Below, piece after piece: positions 24,750 through 35,278 of a stretch of 64,000 bases of DNA (positions are counted from its first letter, which is position 1; the number at the start of each line of letters is the position of its first letter). The translations under genes were made by a program, and so were the position numbers. This DNA is from Diatrype stigma (Eukaryota > Ascomycota > Sordariomycetes > Xylariales > Diatrypaceae). A model generated the notes under the pieces. It had not been told where the DNA came from and did no database searches. It worked only from the letters and a program-made list of their open reading frames with translations. The DNA lies in the NCBI GenBank assembly GCA_022225965.2, contig JAKJXP020000002.1:124001-188000 (forward strand), written 5' to 3'.

Positions 24750-26538
24750 CTAAAGAGTGTACCTGAATAGGGGCGAGTGTTCTCCCATCTCACCCAACTC
24801 AGCCGGTGTATACTCGGACGGGCTCTGCGCCATGTCCGCCTGATCCCTCTTCATGTTGTCCCTACGCATGAGCCACCAATGAACCGTCGCGGGAATCATG
24901 GCGCCGAGGACCGTAGCGCCGACCGAGAACCCGAAGCCTAAGGGGTAGACAGGCGCTTGTTCCGCGAGATAGATATTGGATCCGATACTTCCACCGCCGA
25001 CAGAACCGAACAACATGAGCAGTCCGATCGCCGCAGCCCGCTTCGACGGGTTGACAACGTTGACAGAGGTCCAGGCACCGACAATCGGCGCTTGAGCACT
25101 ATACCCGGCTGCAGCGAGGAAGATCGCGAAGTAGGATACGCCCGAGAGGTTGGCGTAGTGGACAGTAATCCAGAGAATAACAATACCAATGAGGCCCAGT
25201 GTGTAACTGGCCATGATAGACAAGTATCGGCGCTGAAATCGGTCGCTCACCCAACCAACAAACACGGTGACGCAGGTAGCAAAAATGTAAGGCGGAGTCG
25301 TCAGGGCCTGGGCTTTCACGGCCGTGTAACCCAAGTTCTTGACCATGGTCGGTAGGGTGTATGATAGGCTGTATGTGGGAATCGACCCCCCAAACCAGAA
25401 CATCATCATCATGAGATACGTCTTCCGGTCCTTGACGGCGTCCAGGACGTCACTCCAGCGAAATACATATGTCGGAGAGTCCGGGCCGTTGCAGAACTGC
25501 ACTCGGAGCTTGGCGTACTCGACCTCTTCGCTCGACAGCCACTTAGACCTCTTAGTGGGCCCATACTGATGGGGGAAGTGTCTATGGTATTGGTCAGGAG
25601 CAGTCAACAGTGCATCCGCTTGGGACCTCTATACCTACGGTAAAAGCAAGGAGGCTGAGAGCCCGGCTACGACTGTGATCAAACCTTCGATCAAGTAAAG
25701 CCATTTCCACGCTCGCCAGTCGTGAGCACCGTCAAGATTGCCCACACCATAGGCAATGACTCCGCCGAACGCACCCGCTGCAGTGTTGGCACCGTAGAAG
25801 ATGGCCATCCTGAAGAATCATCAGTAGTGTATTGTCGAAGGGCGTTTCGCTTGAGACATACCTAGTGGCCAGCTCGTCGGGTGTGTACCACATGGAAAGA
25901 ACGAAGTAGCTACCAGGATAGAAACCGGCCTCGGTCAGACCCAGGACCAAGCGAATTGCAATATATGCCCCATAGTTCGAGACGAGGCATGTGAGGGTCG
26001 TGACTAAGCCCCAAGCCGTGACGATAACAGGAAACCAGATTTTTGGCCCCAGCCGACGCAAGAGCACATTGGAAACAGGTTCGAATAACCCATAAGTGAA
26101 GAAAAAATACATCAGAGCCAGATTGAACTGGGTGCTAGTCATGCCGACATCCTCAAGGAAACCGAAGAGCTGCTCACTGTCAAGATCCATATATTAGACC
26201 GGAGCTCTCAGGGGGGCGTACCTTGGCGTTTCCAGCGTTACTCTTGTCCAGAGAACACATCAGGTAGAGGAAACTCAAGGTAGGGAGCAATCGCCAGTCC
26301 ACTAGATCGCTGTCAACCGTGGTGTCCTGGAAAACATCCTTGATTGACACTCACACTTCCGAACAAGATTTGCCCGGCCTGCTCCTTCGAACTTGCGATG
26401 CAACTCTAAGTATCTCCCATATTCTGCGCTGTGAGAGTCCACAGGTTCGTCGGTCACGTCTTTGACTGCGGTCTGAGGGTCACGCATGACGTTCTTCTCA
26501 ACATCGTCGATCGAAGCTGATTCGGGGGAGATGCTCAT
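24750..26538 (-). CDS. MFS transporter, Dal5/Tna1-like anion:cation symporter family, 5 exons
   Basis: On the minus strand, exons are 26538-26355, 26301-26222, 26169-25862, 25809-25639 and 25581-24750, giving 524 residues. All four introns are GT-AG and keep the frame. The product is a plasma-membrane permease with about 12 hydrophobic segments. Family signs are the charged N-terminus, LDWRLLPTLSFLYLMCSLDKSNAGNAK at the first segment, RLVLGLTEAGFYPG at segments 4-5, and the WKWLYLIEGL block before the central loop. Characterised relatives take up allantoate, nicotinate, pantothenate or sulfonate/sulfur anions. An upstream in-frame ATG at 26553 is an alternative start. It is divergent from the dioxygenase gene at 27,185 across a 646-bp shared region, so co-regulation is plausible. 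Substrate is inferred only from neighbours: a sulfonate, ureide or hydantoin-like anion. Confidence 0.88.
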
Positions 26539-27184
26539 TATGAAGAGAAGCATCTACCTGAATAAGATGTATGTAAGCAATTCCATCTATGCCATGCGAG
26601 GGTCAAAGTGATCTTGCGGCGGCTAGAATAGATCATATATTCAATCGGTCTCAGCTTACCCCTTGCCGAGTAGCCAATAGCTTGGTCTATATGACAGTAT
26701 CCAGTATCGCGCGCATGAACCTTGCAGGTGATTCCGTGCAATCCCCAGCACTTTATCGGAAACGAGAAATCGGAGCTCACCCAAGCTTCGTTGGCGGTGG
26801 GTCTATATCCCCTCCTCAACAGGGGAGATAGAGTATAATCTGACCTTCAGTGCCTTTCATTGGCTTGGCTCTCTGCAGGGACTGCCATCTTACTTGCATG
26901 AATGTGACAGCAATGAGGCCAATCAATAACTTCACATGATATGTAGTCCGGGGGCTTAGTAATGCCATCCCTGATATTGATAGCATCTTGATGCGAGTCT
27001 CGGAGCGATGGCGCCAGACCTCCAAGATCTGGGATAAGCCATCTCCATCTACCTGTCGTCGCTTCACACCTCAAGTTGGAGAGTAGCAGGCCATATATAT
27101 CCGAGCCTCGACGCTATAAACGGTCGTCCGTTGAAGGTAAACACTTTATCGTCAGTCAGCGGTTCTCCGAAAGCTACCGGTACC
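26539..27184. promoter_or_regulatory. Shared divergent promoter region with GATA sites
   Basis: 646 bp between the start codons of the transporter (minus) and the dioxygenase (plus). It contains HGATAR sites at 26826-26831 (AGATAG) and 26978-26983 (TGATAG), and another GATA core (CGATAA, minus strand) near 27,150. HGATAR is the site of AreA/Nit2 nitrogen regulators, which act at catabolic genes in these fungi. The motif is short, so the link to nitrogen control is a suggestion. Confidence 0.4.
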
Positions 27185-28449
27185 ATGCCTACCGCAACTG
27201 AAACCGTGAGCGCGGCACCCCTGGCCGCCAAGTTGGTCAAGAGAGCCAAGAACGAAGACGGATCCGCGCTATACCCTGACTACCTACCTTACTACGATCC
27301 TCTCGAGAAAGTGGACGACATTGGATACTTTGAGCACTTTGATCCTGGCCATCGCGCCGACCCGAAGTTGCCCAACTTGCTTGCCAATGCGACTAGAGTG
27401 GTCGAGCTGTCCCCTCACGTGGGGACAGAGATAGAGGGTGTGCAGTTGTCGCAGCTCACAAGCGAGGGGCTCGATGAGCTTGCTCTGCTGGCTGCCCAAC
27501 GCGGCGCCCTTGTCTTCCGGGACCAGGACTTCATCAACATCGGTTTCGAGGCTCAGAAGAAGATCGTCCGCCACTTTGGACCTCTCCATATCCACGGCTG
27601 GGCCCCGCATCCGGCGGCTGGTTCGGCAGAGCACATGATCGTCTATGACCACAAGGAGTACGTTGATGAACCGGCCACAAGGTCCCACAAACACCCAGAT
27701 ACCTCGGTGCTAATATAACGAGGACCTAGGGATCTCCGCGTAAGGCGTTCTTGGAAAGGGCGCAGCCCCGTGCAATGGCACACCGATCAGTCTCCGGAGC
27801 CCCAACCGCCTGGCGCGACCTTCATTGCCATGCTCGAGTCGCCTGCGGCTGCGGGAGGCGACACCCTGGTCAGCTCCAGCGTACAAGCATTCAAGTCTCT
27901 GTCGCCGAGATTCCGGAAACGGCTCGAGGGGCTGACCGCCATCCATGCCAACAACGACAGCGTTGCTCAGGAGCTCAAGAATGGAGAAAACGCAGTCATG
28001 CGGAGGAGGGGGTTGGTCCAAGAACACCCTGTTGTTATTGTGCATCCCGTCACCAAAGATAAAGCGCTGTGTAAGTCAATCCAATACCCCATAGATTCTG
28101 ATCCTGCCTGCCTGCCTTTCTAATCGACGGACCAGACGTAAATCCCGTGTATACGAAGCGTATCGTTGGCTTCGATGAGGAAGAGTCGGATTACCTGCTC
28201 AGATTCCTCTTTGATCACATCGCGAAACGCCAGGACTTCCAATGCAGGGTTCGATATGAAGCCGGCACCGTCTTGGTTTGGGATCAGAGAGTCACCAACC
28301 ACTCCCAGACGCTCGACTACCCCGCTGGAGATAGGAGACACGCCTTCCGCTTGACCCCCCTTGCGAACAAACCCATCCCGGCTAAAATCGAGGAGGATGA
28401 CGGAGAGTGTGCGGAGGATTACGCCCGAGTCCAGCTCGACCTGTGCTAG
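27185..28449 (+). CDS. TauD/Jlp1-type Fe(II)/2-oxoglutarate dioxygenase, 3 exons
   Basis: Exons are 27185-27657, 27730-28070 and 28136-28449, giving 375 residues. Introns are GT-AG with CTAAT branch sites. The TauD fold uses Fe(II) and 2-oxoglutarate to oxidise its substrate. In Jlp1 and TauD the substrate is a sulfonate, which releases sulfite. Visible signs are YPDYLPYYDP near the N-terminus as in fungal Jlp1 relatives, GALVFRDQDF, and FGPLHIHGWAP. The metal ligands are H175 and D177 (WHTDQSPE) and H327 (VTNHSQ), and R338 probably binds 2-oxoglutarate. The start is the ATG at 27185 (taccATGCC); an open frame continues upstream without another ATG. The xanthine dioxygenases of Aspergillus are also TauD-like, so the substrate is open. 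The gene lies between a divergent transporter and a dihydropyrimidinase-like gene. Confidence 0.9.
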
Positions 28450-29234
28450 GACCGGCCGTCTAGGGCGTAGTAGTGTCTCCTGAGATGGTAGATGGCATAT
28501 CTTGATGTAAGAATTCTAAATAGCCTGCGACTATTGAAGAGAGAGCGCCTTCATTACTGAATAGCATCGCTAAATGCTCCCATGACCAAGATCGCGTGCA
28601 AGAAATAGAAGCGACAGGACATAGAAGTGCACGCTGAGTAAACCGTCGACCATGAGCTTCCCTCAGAGGCTGAGAGTAACGCGTCGCGTTGAAATTTACA
28701 GGGGTAAGTCTCATTATCTCTGAGCTCAGACCATGTTTTATCTCTAATCTAGGTGTGGCTGATGCCAGCTACGAAGTAGCTCAGTAGAAGAAGTACTTAG
28801 CCTGGAAGAAAGGAGGCCTGAACTCTGGATCTGCACAAGTCTGAGCCATTGTGTCTTTCCGCGTTATGATTCCAGAGAATCTGGATCTGGACCTCCTCCT
28901 TACAAACTACCGTCAGAAAGGCCTTTCTACGAAGTACTGAGCTCGCTTATCTCGGCAATTCGGCGATTTCCTTGTCTTATCTCTGGCATTGCTTCAGTCA
29001 AGGATCAGGTTCAGGTTCCAGCAGTTCCTCGAGTGCGTCAAGTGGGGTGCATCGGCGATCGGTTGGTTATCTACGATACATCAAGCGATGATTTCGTCCC
29101 GAGCTATTATTGGACATGTCGCTTCCGGGAAGAAGATGATGGTGAGCTCGGAGCTGGACGTATCTAGTATCTAGTAGGTACATGACCTATCTTTGGGACA
29201 TCATGTTGCCTTTGTGTAAACACTCCAACCAAGT
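28450..29234. other. Intergenic region between dioxygenase and dihydropyrimidinase genes
   Basis: 785 bp of non-coding sequence holding the dioxygenase 3' flank and the dihydropyrimidinase promoter. No named element is seen. Confidence 0.5.
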
Positions 29235-30761
29235 ATGCCTGTATCTACTGTCCTACCCCTGGTAATGGATAGCTACGATTTGGTTATTATCAATGGACTT
29301 TGTGTGACAGCCGCAGATGTTGCTCCCTACGATATCGCTGTCAAGGATGAGAAGATCGTCCTGTTAGCCCCCTCGGGCTCTCTGGCCAAGGCAAACACGA
29401 AGCGTCTGATTGATGCTGAAGAAGGCTATGTGATGCCTGGAGGAATCGACAGCCACGTACACCTTCAGGAGCCGAGCATGTTCGGCAAAGGATCATGCGC
29501 CGACAGCTTCGAGTCGGGCACTCGCTCCGCGATAGCTGGCGGTAACACCACTATCGTTGCATTCGCGCCGCAGCAGAAGCATGTCGACTCTGTCCTCACC
29601 GCGCTGGCAGATGCGCACGCTCTCGCAAAAGACAACTGCTACTGCGACTACGGCTTTCACCTGCTTGTGGGGAACCCATCGCCAACAGCGCTGTCCGAGT
29701 TCCCAAGACTAGCCCAGAGCGAGGGGGTCACTTCTCTCAAGATATACATGACATACGTAGCACTGCAGCTGCGCGACAACGAGATACTATCAGTGTTGCT
29801 CGCGGCCAGGCAGAACCACATACTGACGATGATTCATGCCGAGAACGGCGATGTGCTCTCATGGCTGACGGACCAGCTGGAGGCTGCGAAGCTCTTCGCG
29901 CCAAAGTACCACGTCAACTCCCACGCACCTATGCTCGAGTCTGAAGCGACCAATCGTGCCATCGCACTGAGCTCACTGCTCGCCAACACCCCTATCTTGC
30001 TAGTGCACATCAGCGAGCCAGCAGCTGCCCTGCGCATCCGACAGGCACAGACGGCAGGGCAGCCGATCTTCGCCGAGACCTGTCCTCAGTACCTATTTCT
30101 CACTCGCGACGACCTCGACAAGCCCGGCTTCGAGGGGGCCAAATGCGTGTGCGCGCCGCCGCCGCGGGATCGCGCAGATCAACTAGCTATCTGGACAGGT
30201 TTGAAGAACGGAACATTCACCGTCCTCTCCTCAGACCACTGCCCGTTCCGATTCGATGACGCGGAGACGGGGAAGAAAACGAGCGTCACCCAAGAGCACC
30301 CCGTGGGTCGCTTCAGACATATTCCGAACGGCTTGCCCGGCATTGAGACGCGACTGCCGCTTGCGCTCAGTGCTCGCAAGCTGACGCTGACCAAGTTCGT
30401 GGAGGTGAGCAGCACGAATGCTGCGAAGCTGTATGGTCTTTATCCCCGGAAAGGAAGTATGATACCTGGTGTTTCGGATGCAGACCTCGTCGTGTGGTAC
30501 CCTGGCAAGAAGCTGGGCGAGTTCGCGCTCACGAATGGCATGTTGCATCACGATGTGGACTACACACCCTACGAGGGGCGAACAATCGGCAACTGGCCAC
30601 GGTACACTATTTTGAGAGGTAAGGTCATTTGGGATAGAGATGGAGGCGGCATTATAGGTGAGAAGAGTTTCGGGAAATTCTTGGAGAGAGAGAAGAGTTC
30701 TATGAATGAAATCTGGGAGACCATTGAAGAAGAGGGGCCCTTCAACGTTGAAGCATTATAG
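29235..30761 (+). CDS. Dihydropyrimidinase / hydantoinase family amidohydrolase
   Basis: An intronless frame of 508 residues, the usual length for the family. It opens cyclic amides such as dihydrouracil, hydantoins or related rings using a binuclear zinc centre. Ligands are visible: H74 and H76 (GIDSHVHLQEP), the lysine that becomes carbamylated K169 (SLKIYMTY), H201 (IHAENGD), H258 (LLVHISE) and D334 (SSDHCPFRF). SSDHCPF is typical of dihydropyrimidinase/D-hydantoinase and differs from true allantoinase. No signal peptide is present, so it is presumably cytosolic. The start at 29235 is preceded by an in-frame stop region. A second ATG at codon 11 (MDSYDLVIING) is where most homologues begin and could be the real start. 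It is co-directional with the TauD-like gene, which supports a common catabolic role for ring-containing nitrogen or sulfur compounds (inference). Confidence 0.92.
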   Translation: MPVSTVLPLVMDSYDLVIINGLCVTAADVAPYDIAVKDEKIVLLAPSGSLAKANTKRLIDAEEGYVMPGGIDSHVHLQEPSMFGKGSCADSFESGTRSAIAGGNTTIVAFAPQQKHVDSVLTALADAHALAKDNCYCDYGFHLLVGNPSPTALSEFPRLAQSEGVTSLKIYMTYVALQLRDNEILSVLLAARQNHILTMIHAENGDVLSWLTDQLEAAKLFAPKYHVNSHAPMLESEATNRAIALSSLLANTPILLVHISEPAAALRIRQAQTAGQPIFAETCPQYLFLTRDDLDKPGFEGAKCVCAPPPRDRADQLAIWTGLKNGTFTVLSSDHCPFRFDDAETGKKTSVTQEHPVGRFRHIPNGLPGIETRLPLALSARKLTLTKFVEVSSTNAAKLYGLYPRKGSMIPGVSDADLVVWYPGKKLGEFALTNGMLHHDVDYTPYEGRTIGNWPRYTILRGKVIWDRDGGGIIGEKSFGKFLEREKSSMNEIWETIEEEGPFNVEAL

Positions 30762-33530
30762 ATCGTAGTGATAACAAGCAGCATGCGCAAATCAAACCAG
30801 AGACGCTTTGTTGAAGCTTTAGTGATAGGGGTCTTCACTGCTTGCATATCAATCTTTACTATGCAAGCGGAGCTAATGAACCAAGATGGCGCTTCCCATG
30901 ATGCGCTTCTGTATGATACATGCAGTCCGCAAGATAAATATCTAACAGATAAAAGAAATTGATCAAAAAGAAGAAAAGAAGGAAAAAGCTGTCCGGAACA
31001 ATACAACGGCAGATGCAACAAACCCCTTCTCAGAGATGCAAATGCCAGTATGTCTCGTCCGTGTTTCAATATCGGAGTTACCATCGCTTTGGTAGGATAA
31101 AAGATGGAGAACCATTATCCCAAAATCAAGCGAGGCGAACTCCTTCGATTCTCCCCAGAGACCACCGACTTCCACCCCGTGTTTCTCTCTCCCACATAAA
31201 TCTTGCCCCGGGATCCGGGAGACAGACCGGGATCTGCCCCCCTTCACCATGGAGCCCGCCCCTTCATAATAGGTCTTATCCAACCGCAGTCGCTCCCGCG
31301 GGAGGAAGCCGAAGCAACACTAACGACCCGGGCCTGGCTTTCCGTTGCGAGCTCCACGTGCACAGAATACGCTACCTAGACCCCGACGCCGTCCGAAGAA
31401 CTCGATGCGGCGAAGGGGCCCCCTGCCGCCACATGAACGACCGGTTTCCCTCCCCGAGCATTCGCTTAGAAGGCCTCCCTCCCCCTACCCCGAGAGGTCG
31501 GGGGGCGGATGGACAACTGCCGGGAACAAACCCACACCCGACTTCGGCACGCGCTCGGAGGTCCAGGGACTCGACTACCGGCTCCAAAGAACCCCCACAG
31601 CGAAGAGACGGAAGTCCCGACGCCTTACTTGACCACTCTGCTGCCGACCTGCCCGAAGGGGTCCTGGCGAGCCCTGATGCCATTGGAACGCACAGCCGAT
31701 GGCCGTGGAACCGACATACGACTACTTACACGCGCGGAGCTTGTGCGACGGGACGCGGAAAAAGCCGCCGTGGTGCTGCGCTTGCAACGGTCCACGGAAA
31801 AACGACGATCCCTGCCGACCTCGGAATTGGGTGGTTGTTGCCCTCTCGACTAATACATAATAATTATGTACCCTCAGAGGGAGAAGAGAGGACGGCCCCG
31901 CCGAGGAAGGTGTCCGCGCAATGTCTTCCCGTACCCTTGCGGGTAGGGTTGTGTCAAGCGAAGGGGAGGAGCCATGCGGAGGTCGAGTTTGAGTACGTTT
32001 TCTGGGCTGTGGGGAGGTACTTGGGATGGAGGAAGACGGTGGCTGTTGACGGGGGAAGGATCTTGGTATGTATGGACATTGTTAGCGAGAGGGAGGATCT
32101 GCTCACACGAATTCGATGTTATGTTTATGTTTGGTCTCGGTGTCTTGGAATGCCTCGGTGCAGTCTGCGGAGTGTCGCTTCTGCTTGGATTTGGTGTTAG
32201 CATGGTTGGGTAGATGGTTCAGAGGGTACGTGTAGTTGACGTTGACGGGGTAGATGGCGAGTCGTAAGTTGGTTCCTCACAATTGTCTTCATATCATGGA
32301 AATTCTTCTCTCGGGGAGATCTGGAATCCGAGCATCAAACAGCTGGGTGGAAGGTCATTTTAGAAACGAAAGCCGAGGCATCAGTGCTCGGGTTGAAAAG
32401 TATGAGGATGCCTAGTGATAAGAACTCCAATGTAGATGGGGTACTTGGGTAAGGAAGAGGGTAGAAGGTACTTAGGACGTGACTGGTTGTACTGTACGCG
32501 AAATGAATTGCTAAGTGCATGATGGAATGGGAATGGGAATGGAAGGAATCGAAGTTTGCGGTACCTGATGTCAATTGAAGTTGTGAGAAACTTGAGGGTC
32601 GTCAAAGGGAGTCAAGTGTTAACCAACTGAACGTGTTTCGAGAAGCTTTTCAATGAGAAGGGTGGAATGGACACGAAAGCCAATGGAGAGGACTGATGAA
32701 GAGAGTGTAAGAGTCAATTGGATGGGATACATTACGTTCTGTCCTCTGACTGTTGGAAGAGGATGACGCGTGGGTGTTGCTGGGTAAACAACCCTTAGAA
32801 AGATACGTACCACTGCCCGAGTTACAATCACCGAGGAAACATCAATTCAAACAAATAGATACGTACCTCAGAACCTTTGTGGTAATGGTAAACCAGTGAT
32901 TACGAGGATTAGTCTATTAGTTACCAATGGTTATCCGACTTGGATTTCACGTCCAACACTGGGCACTATGATTTTGGTGCCAGCTACATTACTATGTCGT
33001 CTATGAAAGTGTTGCTCACTCAAAAATATCTATTTAATTTGAGGTTCTCGCCTACAACATATCATTACAAGATTCCTTGTATTCAAATGGTATGTGCATC
33101 TACACTGGGTTCTTGTTATTTTTCGGGATACGAAGTACACAGGCAATGCGTTCTTGCATGGCCATTGATAGCAAGGTAGTACTAGAAGATTTCAGGGGCG
33201 ATATTGTCTCCATTTTAAAGAGCTCTACATCTAAACGCTATGAAACTTGTTGCCTGTAGCTTTTGGATACATCCTAGGAGAACTACTCCTATTTACAGCG
33301 TGGACTGCTTCTCGAGTGATCGCTTAATCAAGGATGAACCTCACCCCGGCCTTTTCCAAAGCAACCCGAACTGTCAAGACTGCGGATTTCAAGGTGTCAA
33401 GGATCCATATAATCCTACATATACACTAGCGAAGGGCTTATATGGCTATATAAGAGCCACTTCCTTCCCCTAAAGCTTGGAGAGGGCACGAATCATTCTG
33501 TTTACTTCCTTCTCCCTACCTAGCAGCTAC
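30762..33530. other. Intergenic region with GC-rich, multi-frame open patch
   Basis: No gene is recognised. From about 31,130 to 32,210 the DNA is GC-rich and open on both strands. The plus frame 30959-32200 (413 codons) starts with a Lys/Arg run and is Pro/Arg-rich without any domain. On the minus strand a frame starting near 32,075 begins MSIHTKILPPSTATVF and looks more protein-like but soon hits stops. It could be a decayed gene or the first exon of one. The 32.2-33.5 kb part shows nothing. Confidence 0.4.
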
Positions 33531-33971
33531 CTACATTGGGATGCGACACATCCCCTGAGAGCCGAGGAAACAATCAACGAGGTCGAAGAGTTCCGTAGGT
33601 AAACTTCGAACGTTTGCATTCTGGCAGAGCACATCCTTTATTCCTAGCCCCCGTGCGTGTAGAGGAATGTTGCATGTGATACGACGCATGTATTGGCAGA
33701 TTTCTGGGTTAATCCACATGGTTCGGAATAGGAGTACAATCTGCTCGCCGTGGTCGACGTCAATATTGCGGTATAAAAGGGGTCCCACAATGCCAGCAAA
33801 TCTTCTGGAGACTAGGCAGAGATTGCGAAGTGTGTTCCGATGCTCAATATACCTGTCATTTTCGGAAGAAGTGGATAGAGAGTTGGCGAATTGTTCGAGG
33901 ATCTTCAGCAACAGATCTGTTGGAAGGCGGTCGATTTTAGAATTCATCGTGACGTATGAAGCGCTGGACAT
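33531..33971 (-). pseudogene. Truncated F-box protein gene
   Basis: 146 residues on the minus strand. An N-terminal F-box is visible (RLPTDLLLKILEQFAN, then LRNLCLVSRRFAGIVGPLLYRNIDV), the motif that links substrate receptors to Skp1 in SCF ubiquitin ligases. Fungal F-box proteins of this type normally run 400-600 residues with a C-terminal leucine-rich or similar region. Here the frame ends after about 90 residues beyond the box, and I find no continuation or splice site downstream. It is therefore probably a truncated copy, though it might still be expressed as a short protein. A second in-frame ATG (MNSKIDRLP) is an alternative start. Confidence 0.65.
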
Positions 33972-34201
33972 TCTTGGGTGTCTTCAGGTCAGTTTGGAGT
34001 GTTGATTCTTTCCAGGACCTAGGTAGAACCCAACACTATATATATATCCCATAGCTTCGATGCAATAAAAACAACCATACTAAGAAGAACATTTGATGTA
34101 AGGACGATAGCATTCATGGAAGTAGCCTGATCTTTGTTTATACACCCTATCTTTGTTGACCTGCATGGTAAGCACAACGCTATTGTCAACCACAATGTCT
34201 T

Positions 34202-34335
34202 TGTTGCGTGGCTAGTGCCCTAGTGGCACTACCCAGCTAAGCAACCGCCTTCTAGCACTCCACCTGCTTAGATTCTTTTGAATCTATATCGTCAGTTTCT
34301 TTCCTGCAGCTGCTTTCTGCTTTGCACCTGCAATA
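34202..34335 (+). repeat. Solo LTR of the copia-like family, lightly mutated
   Basis: 134 bp, plus strand TGTTGCGTGG...CTGCAATA, flanked by a perfect 5-bp duplication GTCTT (34197-34201 and 34336-34340). Its reverse complement matches the two LTRs at 13361-13496 and 19258-19393 over the full length, but it keeps normal GC content. Where it differs from those copies, it mostly has C or G against T or A. With no internal region between two LTRs, it is a recombination remnant. The orientation is opposite to the full element. Confidence 0.9.
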
Positions 34336-34540
34336 GTCTTTATTGTAATTGAAAGAAGGTGTATCAACCACCAAGGCTATGTTCTCTCCTGAGGGCGCTT
34401 GTGATATTCTGTAGTTCTGCTGTTGTTACCACGATGAGAGCTGGAAGCTACATATGTTAGTATCATATGTTAGTATTACAGGAGTATTGAAATACGGGTA
34501 GCCTGAGGTTGCAACAGTGAGTGATGTATGTGCAATCAGG

Positions 34541-34720
34541 TATGTATATATAGTCTACGGGTCCAGAAGGATCCACCCTCCAAACCCTTCCTTCTACAAC
34601 AACAACAATACAACAACTTCAGGCTCGTCAGCTGCTTTCGTTCGCCCGCCTGCCGTCCCATTCAAGCAACAGAGGGTGGAGGCACAAAACCGGGATATTA
34701 CCAGGAGGGTTATCTATAAG
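34541..34720 (+). repeat. GC-rich repeat L, first segment
   Basis: At least 34,541-34,644 matches the reverse complement of 58,098-58,203 (shared TAGTCTACGGGTCCAGAAGG, a CAACAACAACAATAC run, and GTCAGCTGCTTTC). The match suggests the 5' end of a dispersed element: a TATA-like run lies just before it, and in both copies the same frame reads NPSFYNNNNT. It is interrupted at 34,720 by the hAT-type MITE and continues at 35,279. Confidence 0.7.
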
Positions 34721-35270
34721 CAGGTTGTCACGCAACGCAACCTGTGCAACGCGATTGCCACCAATTGGTTGCCACCAGCCTTTGCAACCCATCCATTCAG
34801 GATGTTTCTGAATTGCGTAACCTGCAACGCAACCCACGATACCTTCCCCTGGTTGCGCAACTGGTTGCACGTTGCAGTAGCTAGTAATTGTGCCTAGTAT
34901 ACACCGCCACACTAAGGATTATAGGGGCTAGTAAGGGTCAAAATGGAGGCTTAGGGGGAGGGGGGGTAACCAGAAAGGGGGTGCCAGGAATGGATCGGAT
35001 GGGTCGGTAATAAAGGAAAATAGGAACCTTTTGTTAAGCAGGGCTGTAATACGTTTCGAATACGCCAGATAAACACCAAAAATCTGGTATACGACCTTTA
35101 TATATGCCCTTACTTTAACCCGATTTGGGTACTGCAACCAATGCAACGTCACTGCAATTTGGTTGCAGTTGCGCAACGGCAATCCACCAAATTCAAGGGG
35201 CTGGTTGCAGTTACTGCAATCCATCCACCAAAGGTCCTGGTTGCAGTGGATTGTATTGCGTGACACCCTG
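34721..35270. mobile_element. hAT-type MITE, 550 bp
   Basis: Non-autonomous DNA transposon. Both ends start CAGG(T/G)TGTCACGCAA as terminal inverted repeats, matching over roughly 20 bp with a few differences. It is flanked by a perfect 8-bp duplication TCTATAAG (34713-34720 and 35271-35278). An 8-bp duplication and CAGG-type ends are hallmarks of hAT elements. The interior has about 18 copies of the pentamer GCAAC/GTTGC concentrated near both ends, as hAT transposases often use clustered subterminal motifs. No transposase frame is present. The open frame running in from 34517 is carried by the repeat and not meaningful. Base composition is normal, so it has escaped RIP. Confidence 0.9.
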
Positions 35271-35278
35271 TCTATAAG

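Noticed and set aside
27131..27184. Upstream extension of the dioxygenase frame
   Set aside because: It has no ATG (it would start at TTG). The ATG at 27185 has good context and fits the family.
30959..32200. 413-codon open frame
   Set aside because: Starts in a Lys/Arg run, Pro/Arg-rich, no recognisable domain. The competing minus frames are just as open, so openness follows from high GC.
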